The translations under genes and the position numbers were made by a program. DNA of 64,000 nt, taken from contig JAAXNY010000004.1 in assembly GCA_013420905.1 (NCBI GenBank), forward strand, positions 682,001-746,000, read 5' to 3'. Under the pieces are notes generated by a model that made no database searches, was not told the origin of the DNA, and worked only from the letters and a program-made list of their open reading frames with translations. The stretch is from Collybia mongolica. Its lineage: Eukaryota > Basidiomycota > Agaricomycetes > Agaricales > Clitocybaceae. This document shows, in pieces, positions 24,886-35,360 of the stretch (position 1 is the first letter of the stretch; each line of letters begins with the position of its first letter).

Positions 24886-25725
24886 TTGAGCAATAAATTC
24901 CAATGGAATTGTCCAGTCAAAGTTGCCTCGGAGGAGGCAGAATTGATCTGGCCTGATAAACGCCGCGATATCTTGGTTTCCTTGGGTACAGGAGTGTCCA
25001 CAGCTCAAGAGTTGCCTTCAACAAGCAACATGTTCCAGGTCTTTAAAAATGTAATCATTGCCACTACCAGCTCGAAGAAGATCTGGGATAAATTTTGAAA
25101 CAATCAGGAATCGAATGGAGAAACTCTTACTGACCAGGGCATTTTTAGAGTTAATCCTTCATGGGGTAATATTGACTTTGGCTTGGATGACACCAAACAG
25201 CTCAACAAAATAGAAGGGCTCACTGAAAGATGGCTTTCAACTGCCCAAGCCCAGACTGAACTTACATCCATCAGAGATCAACTCATTGCATCCCTTTTCT
25301 TCTTCACTATAACATCATCAATTCGTGGGGGTGTATTGACAGGGGAAATACGCTGTCACCTTGCAGTCGATGAACCATCTTGCCAGTGCCTAGTAGACCG
25401 GATGTTAGATGTACCCAACCTAAACCTCTTCACAGTCGAGTTCATTGACAAAAATCGGCCTTTGGTACCCATAAACATGGCGAATCTTAGAAATATTTGG
25501 GATGGGAAAGAGCTGTGGATTCTGGTGGCACTCAAGGACATCCCAGACACCGGAGGGATTGCGGTGTGGATCACCATGTGTGGTATAGCAGACATGAGTA
25601 ATATAGAGACTGATGGGCTGAGACCCTATCCCATCAGTGGGTCTTTGTACATCATTCGAGAAGAAATCCCCAGGAATCACACCAATCTGTTTCCCATTGA
25701 GTTGCTCAACATCAGTACAAAGTAA
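24886..25725 (+). pseudogene. truncated patatin-like phospholipase gene
   Basis: C-terminal part of a patatin-like protein. NCPVKVASEEAELIWPDKRR followed by DILVSLGTG is the typical end of the patatin domain (the family reads NPVxxAxxEAxxLWP...SIGTG). Then come LDDTKQLNKIEGLTERWLST and SIRDQLIASLFFF, and a further roughly 130 residues ending FPIELLNISTK at a TAA. The catalytic Ser (GxSxG) and oxyanion regions are missing; the gene begins abruptly at about 24,886. A TGA at 25096-25098 interrupts the frame after KKIWDKF. Both faults make it a pseudogene. The lipolytic role is known for the family only. Confidence 0.65.
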
Positions 25726-25778
25726 ACCTGGCTGGACATTATTCACTGTGGAGGTTGGTTGAAATATGCTGTACTTTA

Positions 25779-27047
25779 CAGTCCCCCACATGTCCTTGTG
25801 GACTGCAAAAGTCCATGCAGACTCCGCAAGGACAGCACAAAGTCCACATGGACTCTGCACAGACTCCGCGCAGACTCCATGTGGACTCCACAGAGTCTGC
25901 GCAGACTCACTTACTTTCTTCTATTATAAAGTACTTACTTACTCTTTTACTTACTGACAATCTACATAATTGATAGGATAAAAACATATATTATTACTGA
26001 GTATAATACATGGATGATAAATATAATTTAATATAGGCAGGGGCCCTCGCCCCCGCCCCCCTGTTGTCCTCGTCGGCCCCTGCGACGTTGTCAGCGGCCT
26101 GGGTTTCAGCGGCAACAGCACTGGCCACTTTTCTTGTTGTTGTCCCCATTCTTGTCGTCCTCATGGTGGTGGTGGTAGTCTTCGTTGTAGTTGTCATTGT
26201 TGTCGTGCCATTGTTGGTGCCGCTGCTGTTGCTGTCTTTGTCATTGTCATTGTCGTTGTCATTATTTTTGTTGTTGTTGTTGTTGTTGTTGTCTTCCAGG
26301 TGCACCGGGGCACCCTGGGCGTTAGCAGCCATGTCATTCTTGTCTTGGGTTCCTGAAGCGGGAGGGGACATGCTGTGCGGTGAGCACGTAGGTGAGTGGC
26401 AGTGTGGGACTCACCCCGCTTTGCCCCTTGGGGCACCCTTTCCTTGTCATCGCCTCGTTCCACATCTGGTTCTACCCTTCGCCCCACATTGTCTTGTGCG
26501 TCATTATGGTGCCGTTGATTGGCATTTGGTGTGTTGGCGGTGTGGGTGCGTTGGTGTTGGTGTTGGTGTTGGCGGTTTTGGTTGATGTGGTTGAAGAAAA
26601 CCAACGAAGACGTGGCAACGGTAATGTGACCATTGCACGTGCTTCGTAATCATGTGATTTAAGCCTGTACACTTGAGGCCAATTTAGCCTGGGGCTTGAA
26701 ATGCCCGTCTTGCCCAACAGTTATGAATGCCAAATATATTACGTAATGTTCTTGTCTACACGTTTGAACCCAGTTGGATGCAAGTTTTTCAGCACCGTTA
26801 TGTTATGTTATTAATAACAAATAGTATACATAATTTGAGTAAATAAAAATTATATTAATAATCTGATTAGTAATAGACTGGCCGCGCGGACTTTGCGAGC
26901 TGTCCATCTGTGCTAGTCCATGTGTCCGCGTAAAATTACACAGATTGATGCAGACTCGGCGCGGACACAGATTGTTGTCTGGCTGACAGTCCCACAAAAT
27001 GAGTCCATGTGTCTGCACGGAGTCCACACAGGTTATGTGGCTTAGTG
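25779..27047. mobile_element. candidate non-autonomous inverted-repeat element
   Basis: The left end begins CAGTCCCCCACATGTCCTTG and continues TGGACT. The right end, read inward, begins CACTAAGCCACATAACCTGT and continues GTGGACT. About 20 of 28 positions agree. TA flanks both ends (25777-25778, 27048-27049). Both sub-ends carry many short repeats of the AGTCCATGTGGACTC / GCAGACTC type (25,800-25,910 and 26,880-27,040). The core holds a low-complexity GTT/GTC-rich tract. No transposase is visible. End assignment is tentative because the tips are imperfect. Confidence 0.4.
26100..26320. repeat. low-complexity trinucleotide-rich tract
   Basis: Imperfect GTT, GTC, GTG and CTG repeats, including a pure (TTG) run at about 26,265-26,290. 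Both strands are open here and give runs of Val/Leu or Asn/Thr, so neither frame is good evidence of a gene. Confidence 0.75.
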
Positions 27048-28115
27048 TAAAGACCTCGAAATACGGTGCCTTTCATTTCCTTTGTTTTCCACATACCCTG
27101 TCCCAAAACCCCTTCCCTTTTTGCCCATTCTATATAATATGACACCTGCGGAACGTAGAATTGTCCAGTGCCAAATCGGCAGTCACAATTCTTATCATGG
27201 TTACAGGTGTTTTGGAAAAGCTTGTCCCACATGTGTTTGAGCAATTTTTAAATAAAAAAAGGCAAAAAATCAAAAAATTTGAACCAGGGCCATTCATGAC
27301 GTATGGGACTCTAGGACCATGCTATTTCATTGTATAATTGCTGATGTGAAGCAGTTTGTGCTCCAGCTTGTTGATGAAGGGTGGCAGATTGACAATGTTG
27401 TAGCTTTGGTGTCTCGGTAAAAAGCATTCAACACTGGGAAGAAAATTACACTTCATATGACAGCATTATTCCACCAGATCTTGGACTTAGAGAGAGGTAT
27501 AATGAAGATATGGATTAGACTACAATAACAAGAGTACATGAGTACTATTTATACTAAGTGTGAGTATTGTGTAAGTAGTTCCTACTAGAGGGTACAACAA
27601 TGGTCCTACATCAGTGTTTATACAAATTTCTTTTCATGCTTGTACAAGTCCGAAAAGTGTGCAAACAAACAGCTGAAAAGCTATGTCTGAATTTCGACAA
27701 GTTCTCAACACAAATTTGTTCAAAATTTATTGCTTCTCCAGTAGTGTGCTTAACAACATGTTGACTGGTCTCAGGATATCCCCACAGCCTTCACCTACAT
27801 GTTTCCGAGCACAGAACATGCGCTGTGTTTACATACCATCACTGTCACCATCACAGATGGTGACAATGTAATTCAGAACTATGGGCCGACTTTTGATATG
27901 TAGGATCAACTTACAGGTGAACTTCATACTCAATACATTCCTGAAGACCAACTACAAACCTAGTTTGGGTATTGGAGCTGTATTGTGATGCCACACATAG
28001 GAAAAACTTTCAGAGGAAACTTGCAGACTTGTCGTCAGGCCGAAAAGTGCCGGAAAGTGCCGAAAAGCGAACAAGAAATTTGTCATCTTACTGATGGCCT
28101 AGGATATGGTCAATG
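27048..28115. other. intergenic, one possible transposase trace
   Basis: No complete gene. Around 27,360-27,430 the plus frame LQLVDEGWQIDNVVALVSR resembles the helix-turn-helix start of some DDE-type fungal transposases but stops at once. Near 28,040-28,075 there is a short GCCGAAAAGTGC-type direct repeat. Confidence 0.3.
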
Positions 28116-28757
28116 CTAAAAGAAAGAGTATAAGAGGTGATTATAACAAAAGGGAACAAGCATGACTGGTACATGCGAAGGTATCAGCGCCAGCAGGACA
28201 AGTATGGGTCCAACAAGATTGAGGAGAGTGCTATAGCATCTTGCCATGGATGGAATCCAGCAATGGTCCACAATGAGCGGATGGTGGAAGGGTTGCTCAT
28301 CGCCTGAGCTATCTGAGTCTGGGGGGTTGTCAGATTTGTGCTTGGTTGCTGTCCTCACACCTTATTATAAATATATTTAAAGATATATATAAGCAATTCT
28401 TGATTTGACAACTCTTGATACTGCTCTTGCCATTTTGTTCCCTTAGCAGGTGTGCAAATCTTGATTTTGGCTTAAGTGTCGAGCTTCTTCTGCAGACTTC
28501 TCAGTTATGTACAACTTTGCCGAGAATCATACACACTTACCCTTAGAATTTGGACCTGTCTCGCTTTCTTCCTCTACCTCTTGCTCCTCTATGATCGACC
28601 TGACCCCGGGGTTGGCGCCTTTGTCGCTGAGTTGTTCGATATTGCTCGAGTGGGTCTTTGCCTGCAAAACTGGCAGATCATCAAATTCTCCATCTTTTTT
28701 GGCTGGATCTTTGGATGATGGGAAGCCCAACTCATTATCCAACTCATAGTCAGACAT
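28116..28757 (-). CDS. possible gene fragment, unknown acidic protein
   Basis: A minus ATG at 28757-28755 opens about 74 codons (MSDYELDNELGFPSSKDPAK, later IIEEQEVEEESETGPNSKG) and stops at a good GTAAGT donor. Acceptor-like sites and open stretches (TKWQEQYQELSNQELLIYIF; KHKSDNPPDSDSSGDEQPFH) follow down to about 28,116. The N-terminus is very acidic. I recognise no family. It could be the start of a decayed transposon gene. Confidence 0.3.
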
Positions 28758-29164
28758 ATAGAGTGTTTAAAGAGTGTAGAGAAGCGTAGGGTCTGTGTTA
28801 AGGAAGCATAGGTGTTTTTCTATTTTTTCTATTTATTTTATTTAAAAATCGCTCAAACCAAGCTTTTCCGAAACACCTGTATAATTATGCTCGGGATGCG
28901 AAGCGTTAATTCCGTAACCAAAGACTCTGTTATCGATATGATTTCAGCTTTCGTGGGCTCCTGGCTTTTCGCCCATAGATAAAAAACAAACCACCTGTGG
29001 GTAATTACTCCGCATTGAACTACATTGTAGTCTCTAATCACCGCAAATCCTGCGACTCCTTTCGTCCTGTCAGACCAGAAATCCAGAAATACGAATTTTG
29101 AAGCAGATTATGAAAGACCTCCAAAGTAACATATCCATTTATGCGATACTATCCCTTTGAATTG

Positions 29165-29293
29165 CTACAAACGAAGGGCAGCCCAACAAGGTTTACAGTG
29201 CAGTTATTGGTCAAGGGGAATTACTATTTGTAAAGACCAAGTGATGTAAGGATACGTCGGTTACTGATTTTATGGTCAAACTATCGGTATGAA
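29165..29293 (+). pseudogene. HET-gene C-terminal fragment
   Basis: ATNEGQPNKVYSAVIGQGEL then LFVKTK, a stop, and CKDTSVTDFMVKLSV. This lines up with the last 45 residues of the HET genes at 40,047 and 49,793 (KKVYSTTLDRGRLVFVTIRR and VADFIINLSV). One stop interrupts it. The rest of the gene is unreadable upstream, although 29,040-29,160 may be part of it. Confidence 0.65.
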
Positions 29294-30709
29294 GAGAGCT
29301 ATTACTCGAAGGTTTGGGCACTGGAGTTTGTATTAGACATTATAGTCGTTGGACTCGGAGTGGCGTTCATAGAAGTACGTAACTTACAAGACTTAGAATA
29401 CCGGGAGGAGTGGTGTATGCGTATCGTCAAATTTATGAACGAGCCATTAGTAGAGTGGGCGTGAAACCGTAAAGCGTTGGATCAGGACATGGGTTATATT
29501 CCCAATTCGCGTGTGCTATGGACGTGATGAGTGAGCGAGTAATTAATCCGTGACTACGAAAACAACCATCGTCCTCGAGCTCCAGGGGGGAAACCACTAT
29601 TTGTGGGCGTGCAATGGGTAGGACAAGGATTTATGCCAGCCTCCGCACTACAACCAGGGTAGGTTCGGTATGTGTGAGGAAATCTCAAGGCAAACTGGGG
29701 AAAGTTATCGTTTAGACGAACTAACCTCCTCATGCTTCCCTCTCCCTCCACTTTGCCCTCTCAAATCGTGCCTACATCTCACACGAGCTCTGATCAAAGA
29801 CGAACATTTTGGGAGTGGACTAGACAACTTAAATGTAAATCTCAAAGAGTTTGAGAAACAAGAAACTCACTCACGGCGTCCAGTCGTTCTTTGGTCGCCA
29901 GCAGAGCTGGCTACAAGCCCTGACCGTCAGTCATTGATTAACCGATATGTCAAGCAACAGGAGGATTGAGGATAGCCTTGGGGGAGATCACGGTGCAGAT
30001 CCAGTTATTCACCCATACCCACGTCAGTCATTGAGGGGAGATGGAGAGCTGAGGTGGCAGTGCAGGCCAAGTCAAAAAACATCCCTGAAGTTCCAAGTTT
30101 ATTACGTCTTGCAAGTTGCATGGCCCCTAACAACCACTGCCAATCCTCAAGGTCCCAAGACTCAAACTCACGAAATCAGCTGTTCAAAATATTCAACCAC
30201 ATTTTATGTCTTTCTCGAATCAATAGCGTGAACTTCTACTCCTGGATCAGTGCTTTACTTAATTAGGTGCTAAGTATGTTGACCATTGCTGCAACATACC
30301 AGAAGCATACGCAGTATTGGCTCGAGAGTACTTGATAGGTATATGCGAGCCGCGACAGTTACTTTGTAAGTACTTGTTTCACTGTCACATCCAGCCTCGT
30401 GTGGGCCTCATGCCATTTAATTCAAAATCCGGGAACGTGATTTCCGGTTAATATTTCCTTCTCGATACTAAACGCTACCTAAACATCGAAAGTTCCAAGC
30501 CTCTGACTCGGACAATCGTGACCTCCATCTAGCTCTCGTAAGTCCTACAGTCCTATGGGCATACTCGAATTAATCGCGCCCACTTCAATATACTAGATTA
30601 GAAGTCATCTCAGTTGTAAGCCATTTCCAATATCCTACCTGGAAAAATAATATATCGTCTCGTCTGGGTGTGTTCCATAGGTACCATATTCCACGCACCA
30701 CTGCCGACC
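29294..30709. other. intergenic, upstream of the hAT-split HET gene
   Basis: No gene recognised. A plus frame at 29,670-29,969 (99 codons) has no family match. The last few hundred bases should hold the promoter of the HET gene that starts at 30,710. Confidence 0.35.
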
Positions 30710-30828
30710 ATGCGCCTATTGGATACTACAGCGATGAGGTTAATAGAAATCGAAGGCGATATACCGCCCTATGCCATCTTATCTCACGTATGGGAAAAAG
30801 AAGAGGTTGAATTCAAAGTAGACTGTCC

Positions 30829-31005
30829 GCGGTCCGGGCCAGGACCTCTCGGACCTGGGCTGGCCCCGGGCTGACCCCGAGGGCCAGGGGCCAGGGTCAG
30901 CATCTGAGCGGACCGGCCCTTTTGAGGAGGGCCAGGGCCAGCACTCAGCTGGCCCTGGCCCTCGGGTCGGACCTGGGTCGGACCGGGCTGACCCCCCATA
31001 TTTCG
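30829..31005. repeat. GC-rich left subterminal array of the hAT element
   Basis: Tandemly arranged variants of GGCCAGGGCCAG, GGACCTGGG and GGCCCTGG. The mirror array is at 35,222-35,360. Such clusters usually bind hAT transposase; that role is inferred. Confidence 0.7.
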
Positions 31006-31379
31006 GTGTGAGGAGGAAAGTTTTGACGAGATGTTTGGACGCGAGTCGAAGTCGAGCACTTTAATAAACGAATTACTTATCAGATTAATATTAATATTAA
31101 GTAATACTAGACGGGTGGGAATTTTTTTCGAGGGCATCCCACCGCAGCTTCATCGATTATCACTGCCGTTAATCGTCTTTTTGCTTTCATAATGCCTCCC
31201 CGACGTGAGCACGACAAACCGGACCCGCGATTAATTGTACAAGGCAGCCGGCCAAAGAAGCAGGCAAAACGGGCAGAGATCGGTGATTACCCGGAAACAA
31301 TCACTCAGCACCAAAATGCAAGAACCAGGGTGAACGGTACGTGATTCGCAATGTCTGGCATACGAATTGATGTTGAATA

Positions 31380-32987
31380 CAGTGGCTCAAAAAACTGCCC
31401 CAATGTTTGTACATTTTTGAAAGATCAATATGGTATGAAGTGCTGACATAAGCAGGGGACCTGGGGTAATTATGTAAGATACTATGACATCGTGGCTTTC
31501 CAATGGACCCTGGATCATGTGATTTGGATCAAAACCCATTAAGCTATAGGCCAAACAAAATGATTACTCATTGGGGCAGTTTTTTGACCCTCTATTAATT
31601 TTCTATCTAATACTTTGTATGACCACCTTTTGCCTTTATAACTGCTTGTATCCGCCTGGGCATACTTTCTATCAGGTTTTGGCATACCTCTGGTGGAATT
31701 TCACCCCACTCTTCAGCCAATCTATCCCACAACTCATGTACTCCTTTGGGTGGTGTCGGATATTCTTTAAGATGGCGCTTGAGATGTTCCCAAAGGTGTT
31801 CTATTGGATTCATGTCAGGGGATTGGGCAGGCCAGCCAAGGACTTGAATGTTGTTGTCTTCAAACCACTGTGTGGCCAGTCCAGATGTGTGTTTGGGGTC
31901 GTTATCTTGCTGAAAGTAGCGCTCGCCATCCACCATTTCCAACTTCTCAAAACTTTCCTGAACTCCACTCTCCAAAATTTCACAGTATTGAACCTTGTCC
32001 ATGTTCCCCTGCACCTCTATGAGCTTTCCCACTCCATTCCACCCCATACAACCCCATACCATGAGGTTTCCTCCTCCTCCATGTTTGACAGTAGGTGATG
32101 TTGTTCTATCAGATGGTGGTTCTCCCCTTTGTTTCCAGACATAAACCTTTCCATCTGACCCAATCCTATTGATTTTGGTCTCATCTGTCCATAGAACCCT
32201 TTTCCAGTCCTCCACAGTCCAGCTTTCATGATATTTTGCAAACTGGAGACGCCGGATGCGATGGGCTCGTTTGAGAAGAGGAGCTTTCCTCTTTGTAGCA
32301 GCATAAAATTGATTTTCCTTGAGTGCATTTCTGACTGTCTGGGGTGTGACAGGATTGGGGATGATGCCATTGATGAATTGGGTAGCCTGAACTGCATTAT
32401 CAAGCTTCCCTGACTTGATTTGACGAATAATTGACTGTTTGTCACGAACAGACAGCTTGGAGGGGCAGCCACCAAGGTTGTTTTCTTTGTTTCCATCCAC
32501 ATCTTTGCTGATCCTACTGATGGTACCCTTCCCTAGACCAGTTTTCTCCTTGATTTGACGCTGAGAATAGCCCTCATTGAGGAGAGAAACAACAGTATTG
32601 TGCTGAGCAGTAGAAATGGCTTTCATGATGGTGGTAAGAGGTCAAGAAGATGATTGAACCAATTCCAACATGTCAAATTGATACAAATAAAGTCACATGA
32701 CATTGTTTATTCTTCCCACAGTCCATAATGTTCTTGCATTGGATCATAAATGCCAGAATAATGGAAAATAAGATAAGGGTCAAAAAACTGCCCCAATAAG
32801 TAACCATTTTGTTTGGCTTATAGCTTAATGGATATTGATCCAAATCACATGATCCAGGGTCCATTGGAAAGCCACGATGTCATAGTATCTTACATAATTA
32901 CCCCAGGTCCCCTGCTTATGTCAGCACCTCATACCATATTGATCTTTCAAAAATGTACAAACATTGGGGCAGTTTTTTGAGCCACTG
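31380..32987 (-). mobile_element. Tc1/mariner element B, 1,608 bp, apparently intact
   Basis: The tips are CAGTGGCTCAAAAAACTGCC and its complement, with a TA duplication at 31378-31379 and 32988-32989. The terminal inverted repeats are about 211 bases (31380-31590 and 32777-32987) and nearly identical. Their inner ends again carry an inverted tip-like motif. The transposase frame is unbroken. The element lies inside the hAT element, so it arrived later. Confidence 0.94.
31607..32626 (-). CDS. Tc1-type transposase, intact, 339 residues
   Basis: Cut-and-paste transposase that would act on the element's own ends. It has an ATG start and no intron. The N-terminal paired-like helix-turn-helix region has VVSLLNEGYSQRQIKEKTGL followed by TISRI, then GGCPSKLSVRDKQSIIRQI. 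The catalytic core has Asp148 in VLWTDETKINRIGSDGK, the GGGGNLMVWGCM block, Asp241 in FQQDNDPKHTS and Glu276 in NPIEHLW, giving DD34E. It ends AVIKAKGGHTKY like element A. About 340 residues is the usual Tc1 length. All catalytic residues and both ends are present, so this copy could be autonomous. Confidence 0.93.
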   Translation of the reverse strand: MKAISTAQHNTVVSLLNEGYSQRQIKEKTGLGKGTISRISKDVDGNKENNLGGCPSKLSVRDKQSIIRQIKSGKLDNAVQATQFINGIIPNPVTPQTVRNALKENQFYAATKRKAPLLKRAHRIRRLQFAKYHESWTVEDWKRVLWTDETKINRIGSDGKVYVWKQRGEPPSDRTTSPTVKHGGGGNLMVWGCMGWNGVGKLIEVQGNMDKVQYCEILESGVQESFEKLEMVDGERYFQQDNDPKHTSGLATQWFEDNNIQVLGWPAQSPDMNPIEHLWEHLKRHLKEYPTPPKGVHELWDRLAEEWGEIPPEVCQNLIESMPRRIQAVIKAKGGHTKY

Positions 32988-35221
32988 TAGTGATTTTGAG
33001 TTAATCTCTGTAAGTGATGTCTACAAAATAATTCTGCTTGTTTGACATCCACTATAGGCAATTCCATCAAAGATATCTGGTATATATGATGGATGGACTA
33101 CAAAGCGGCGCCGGCCATATTCTTCTTTCAGTATCTCATATATTTTCTCACCACCAAACGATGATACTTCATGGACATTGAAATCGAAGCTCTTGGATTT
33201 TAGTCATACAAAAGGCCGACATACTGGTGAAGCAATTGGAAAAGACCTTGTACGTGTCATTGAGAAGTTTGGTTTTGCAGACAAAGTATGTGAATGACTC
33301 ACTGATCACCATCATACTAAATACTTTCTGATAGCTGGGCTGGATGATTGGTGATAATGTTACTGTTAATGATGTTGCAATTGGTGTCCTCTGTAAAACT
33401 TTGGACCCAACTCAGCAGGTGTTGATTCCTCATGAGGTTCGGGGTCGGTAGGTCTTTTTTTTTTGGTCAACTACCCATATCTGCATATTGTTTATCAACA
33501 TTACAGATGCATCAACCATACAGTACACCTCATGGCTACACACTTTGTTACTGCTTTGGGGATTCCTGCACTACTCAAAGCAAAGCAACAAGTTCATGCT
33601 TCCAACACTACAGATAGTGGTGATGATGACAGTGATGATGAGGACCATTTTGATATTGATATTTATATGGACATTGATGCTGATGATGATGAGGCAGAGG
33701 CTCTTACCATCGTTGACTATGATGCAGGAGATGTTGTAGGCAAGCTGATGGCATTCATCAATCAGGTCCGACTCTCAAGTGAAGGTACACGGGATTATTT
33801 AAAGATGTGTTGCATCCGAAATGGGTGCAAGCCTCTTGAGCTGAAGCTTTGGGTTCGAACCCGGTGGGGAAGTTTAAGTGATTGTTTCCGAGTAACAATT
33901 GACCTACAAGATGTGTGTATCATGAATTACTCTGATTCTCTGACTGGCTAATCCCTTTTGACAAGGCAATTGATGAATTTTGCATGCTTGCTGACAACAC
34001 AAGAACCCTTCCCAAATTACGGAAAGGGAACAGCTGGCTGAACTATAAGCTCACCACAGAAGAGTGGGCCATTGTAGCACTTGCCTATAATTGTCTGAAG
34101 GTAAGTTTGATTCAATATTCAACTACTATGATATATATTAATTTGTATTACATCAGATTCCAGCCTCAATCCACAGTGCTTTATCTGCTGAGAAAGTACC
34201 AACTGCTACAAAGATTTATCCCCATCTTGAACATCTTCAGAGTGAATGGGAGGATTTGCGTGATGATCCAGAGTATGAGTTAGTTCACCATGCCCTTGAT
34301 GCAGGCCTCAAGAACATGAGCAAATGGTACCGCTCAACTGAAAAGACTACAATTTACTTTGTCACTCATGGTAAGTCTGATGCATATGATAATCAAAAAT
34401 CATAACTAACCAACCATAGTCATTGATCCAACATTAAAGATGGAATATGTCAAGGCTGCATGGGATGAGAAGTCAGTAGAGAAGGGACTGAAGCAGTTAA
34501 AAAAAGTGGTAAGCTTCTTGTCATTATAGCCTATCTTGAAGTATTGAGATAATCATCTCTCCATAGTTCCTTGGATATAAATTGAAGTATGATATGGCTA
34601 GAAACAAAACTTCTGATGCTGTGGTGGCAATCAAAAAAAAGAGTGTTCAAGGTCAGATTCTTTACTCTATCCATCAATCTTGTTGACACTATATTAGATG
34701 TCTCTGCTACTGAAAAATGGATTGCAAGCAAGATCCAACAGAAGTCAAAGTCTGTTGCAAGTGACAGTAATGATCCATATGCTGAACTTCTCAGATATCT
34801 TGCTGCTCCCATCCTCCAGTCAGCTGATTGTCCTAATCCAGTCACTTGGTGGGGGGTAAGTCTTATTATATATTTCATACATTATACATTTACTTATCAC
34901 TTACCTCATCTAGGTACAGAACTCTGAATATCCCATCATGAGACTCATTGCTCGTGATTACCTCCCTATTCCTGCATCTTCATGTTTGGCTGAGCGATCA
35001 TTTTCAATGTCTGCTCGGACTGATGATGCTCGTCGTGGTGGGATGGACCCTGACAAGTTTGGGGCCTTGCAACGTTTGAGAGATGCATACCAGGATGGCT
35101 CACTTGTGCCAGAAGAGGACATTTTAAAGGAATTCATTGGGGATTTCTCTCTAGCCTCTTTTGAAGAGTAGGTCATGTAGATATAAGCCAATTGCATATA
35201 TATCTGGCCTCTGGAATGAAA

Positions 35222-35360
35222 TTTTGCATTTTCTTACAAGTGGCCCTGTCCGACCCGGGGCCGACCCTGGACCGGCCCGGCCCGGCCTTGGCCCTCTTTG
35301 GGGGGGCCAGGGCCAGGGCCAGCAAAAAGAGGTCGGACCTGGCCCGGACCGGACCCTGGA
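35222..35360. repeat. GC-rich right subterminal array of the hAT element
   Basis: GGCCCTG, GGCCAGGGCCAGG and CCCGGACCGGACC variants in the final 140 bases before the right tip, mirroring 30,829-31,005. Confidence 0.7.

Larger units (their letters stand above)
31192..35171 (+). pseudogene. hAT transposase gene, disrupted
   Basis: Exon 1 starts at the ATG 31192 (MPPRREHDKPDPRLIVQGSR, EIGDYPETITQHQNARTRVN) and reaches a GTACGT donor. A Tc1 element then intrudes. The frame resumes with SWTLKSKLLDFSHTKGRHTG and GKDLVRVIEKFGF (33,170-33,290), GWMIGDNVTVNDVAIGVLC, RCINHTVHLMATHFVTAL, an Asp-rich linker (33,610-33,720), and LWVRTRWGSLSDC. The C-terminal dimerisation domain is ARDYLPIPASSCLAERSFSM and KFGALQRLRDAYQDG, with the TAG at 35169-35171. 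Compared with full hAT transposases, the BED zinc finger and about 150-200 N-terminal residues are not visible, so an internal deletion is likely. Introns separate most blocks. Probably inactive. Confidence 0.78.

Noticed and set aside
21000..25740. Extension of the severe CpG-depleted block to this region
   Set aside because: CpG is reduced but clearly present in the esterase and patatin parts, so the pattern is not comparable with 52.4-62.2 kb.
26064..26585. 173-codon frame resembling a Val/Leu-rich membrane protein
   Set aside because: It is produced by GTT/GTC/CTG low-complexity repeats. The opposite strand is equally open, so it is not evidence of a protein.
31571..32098. 175-codon plus-strand frame
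   Set aside because: Antisense shadow of the Tc1 transposase.
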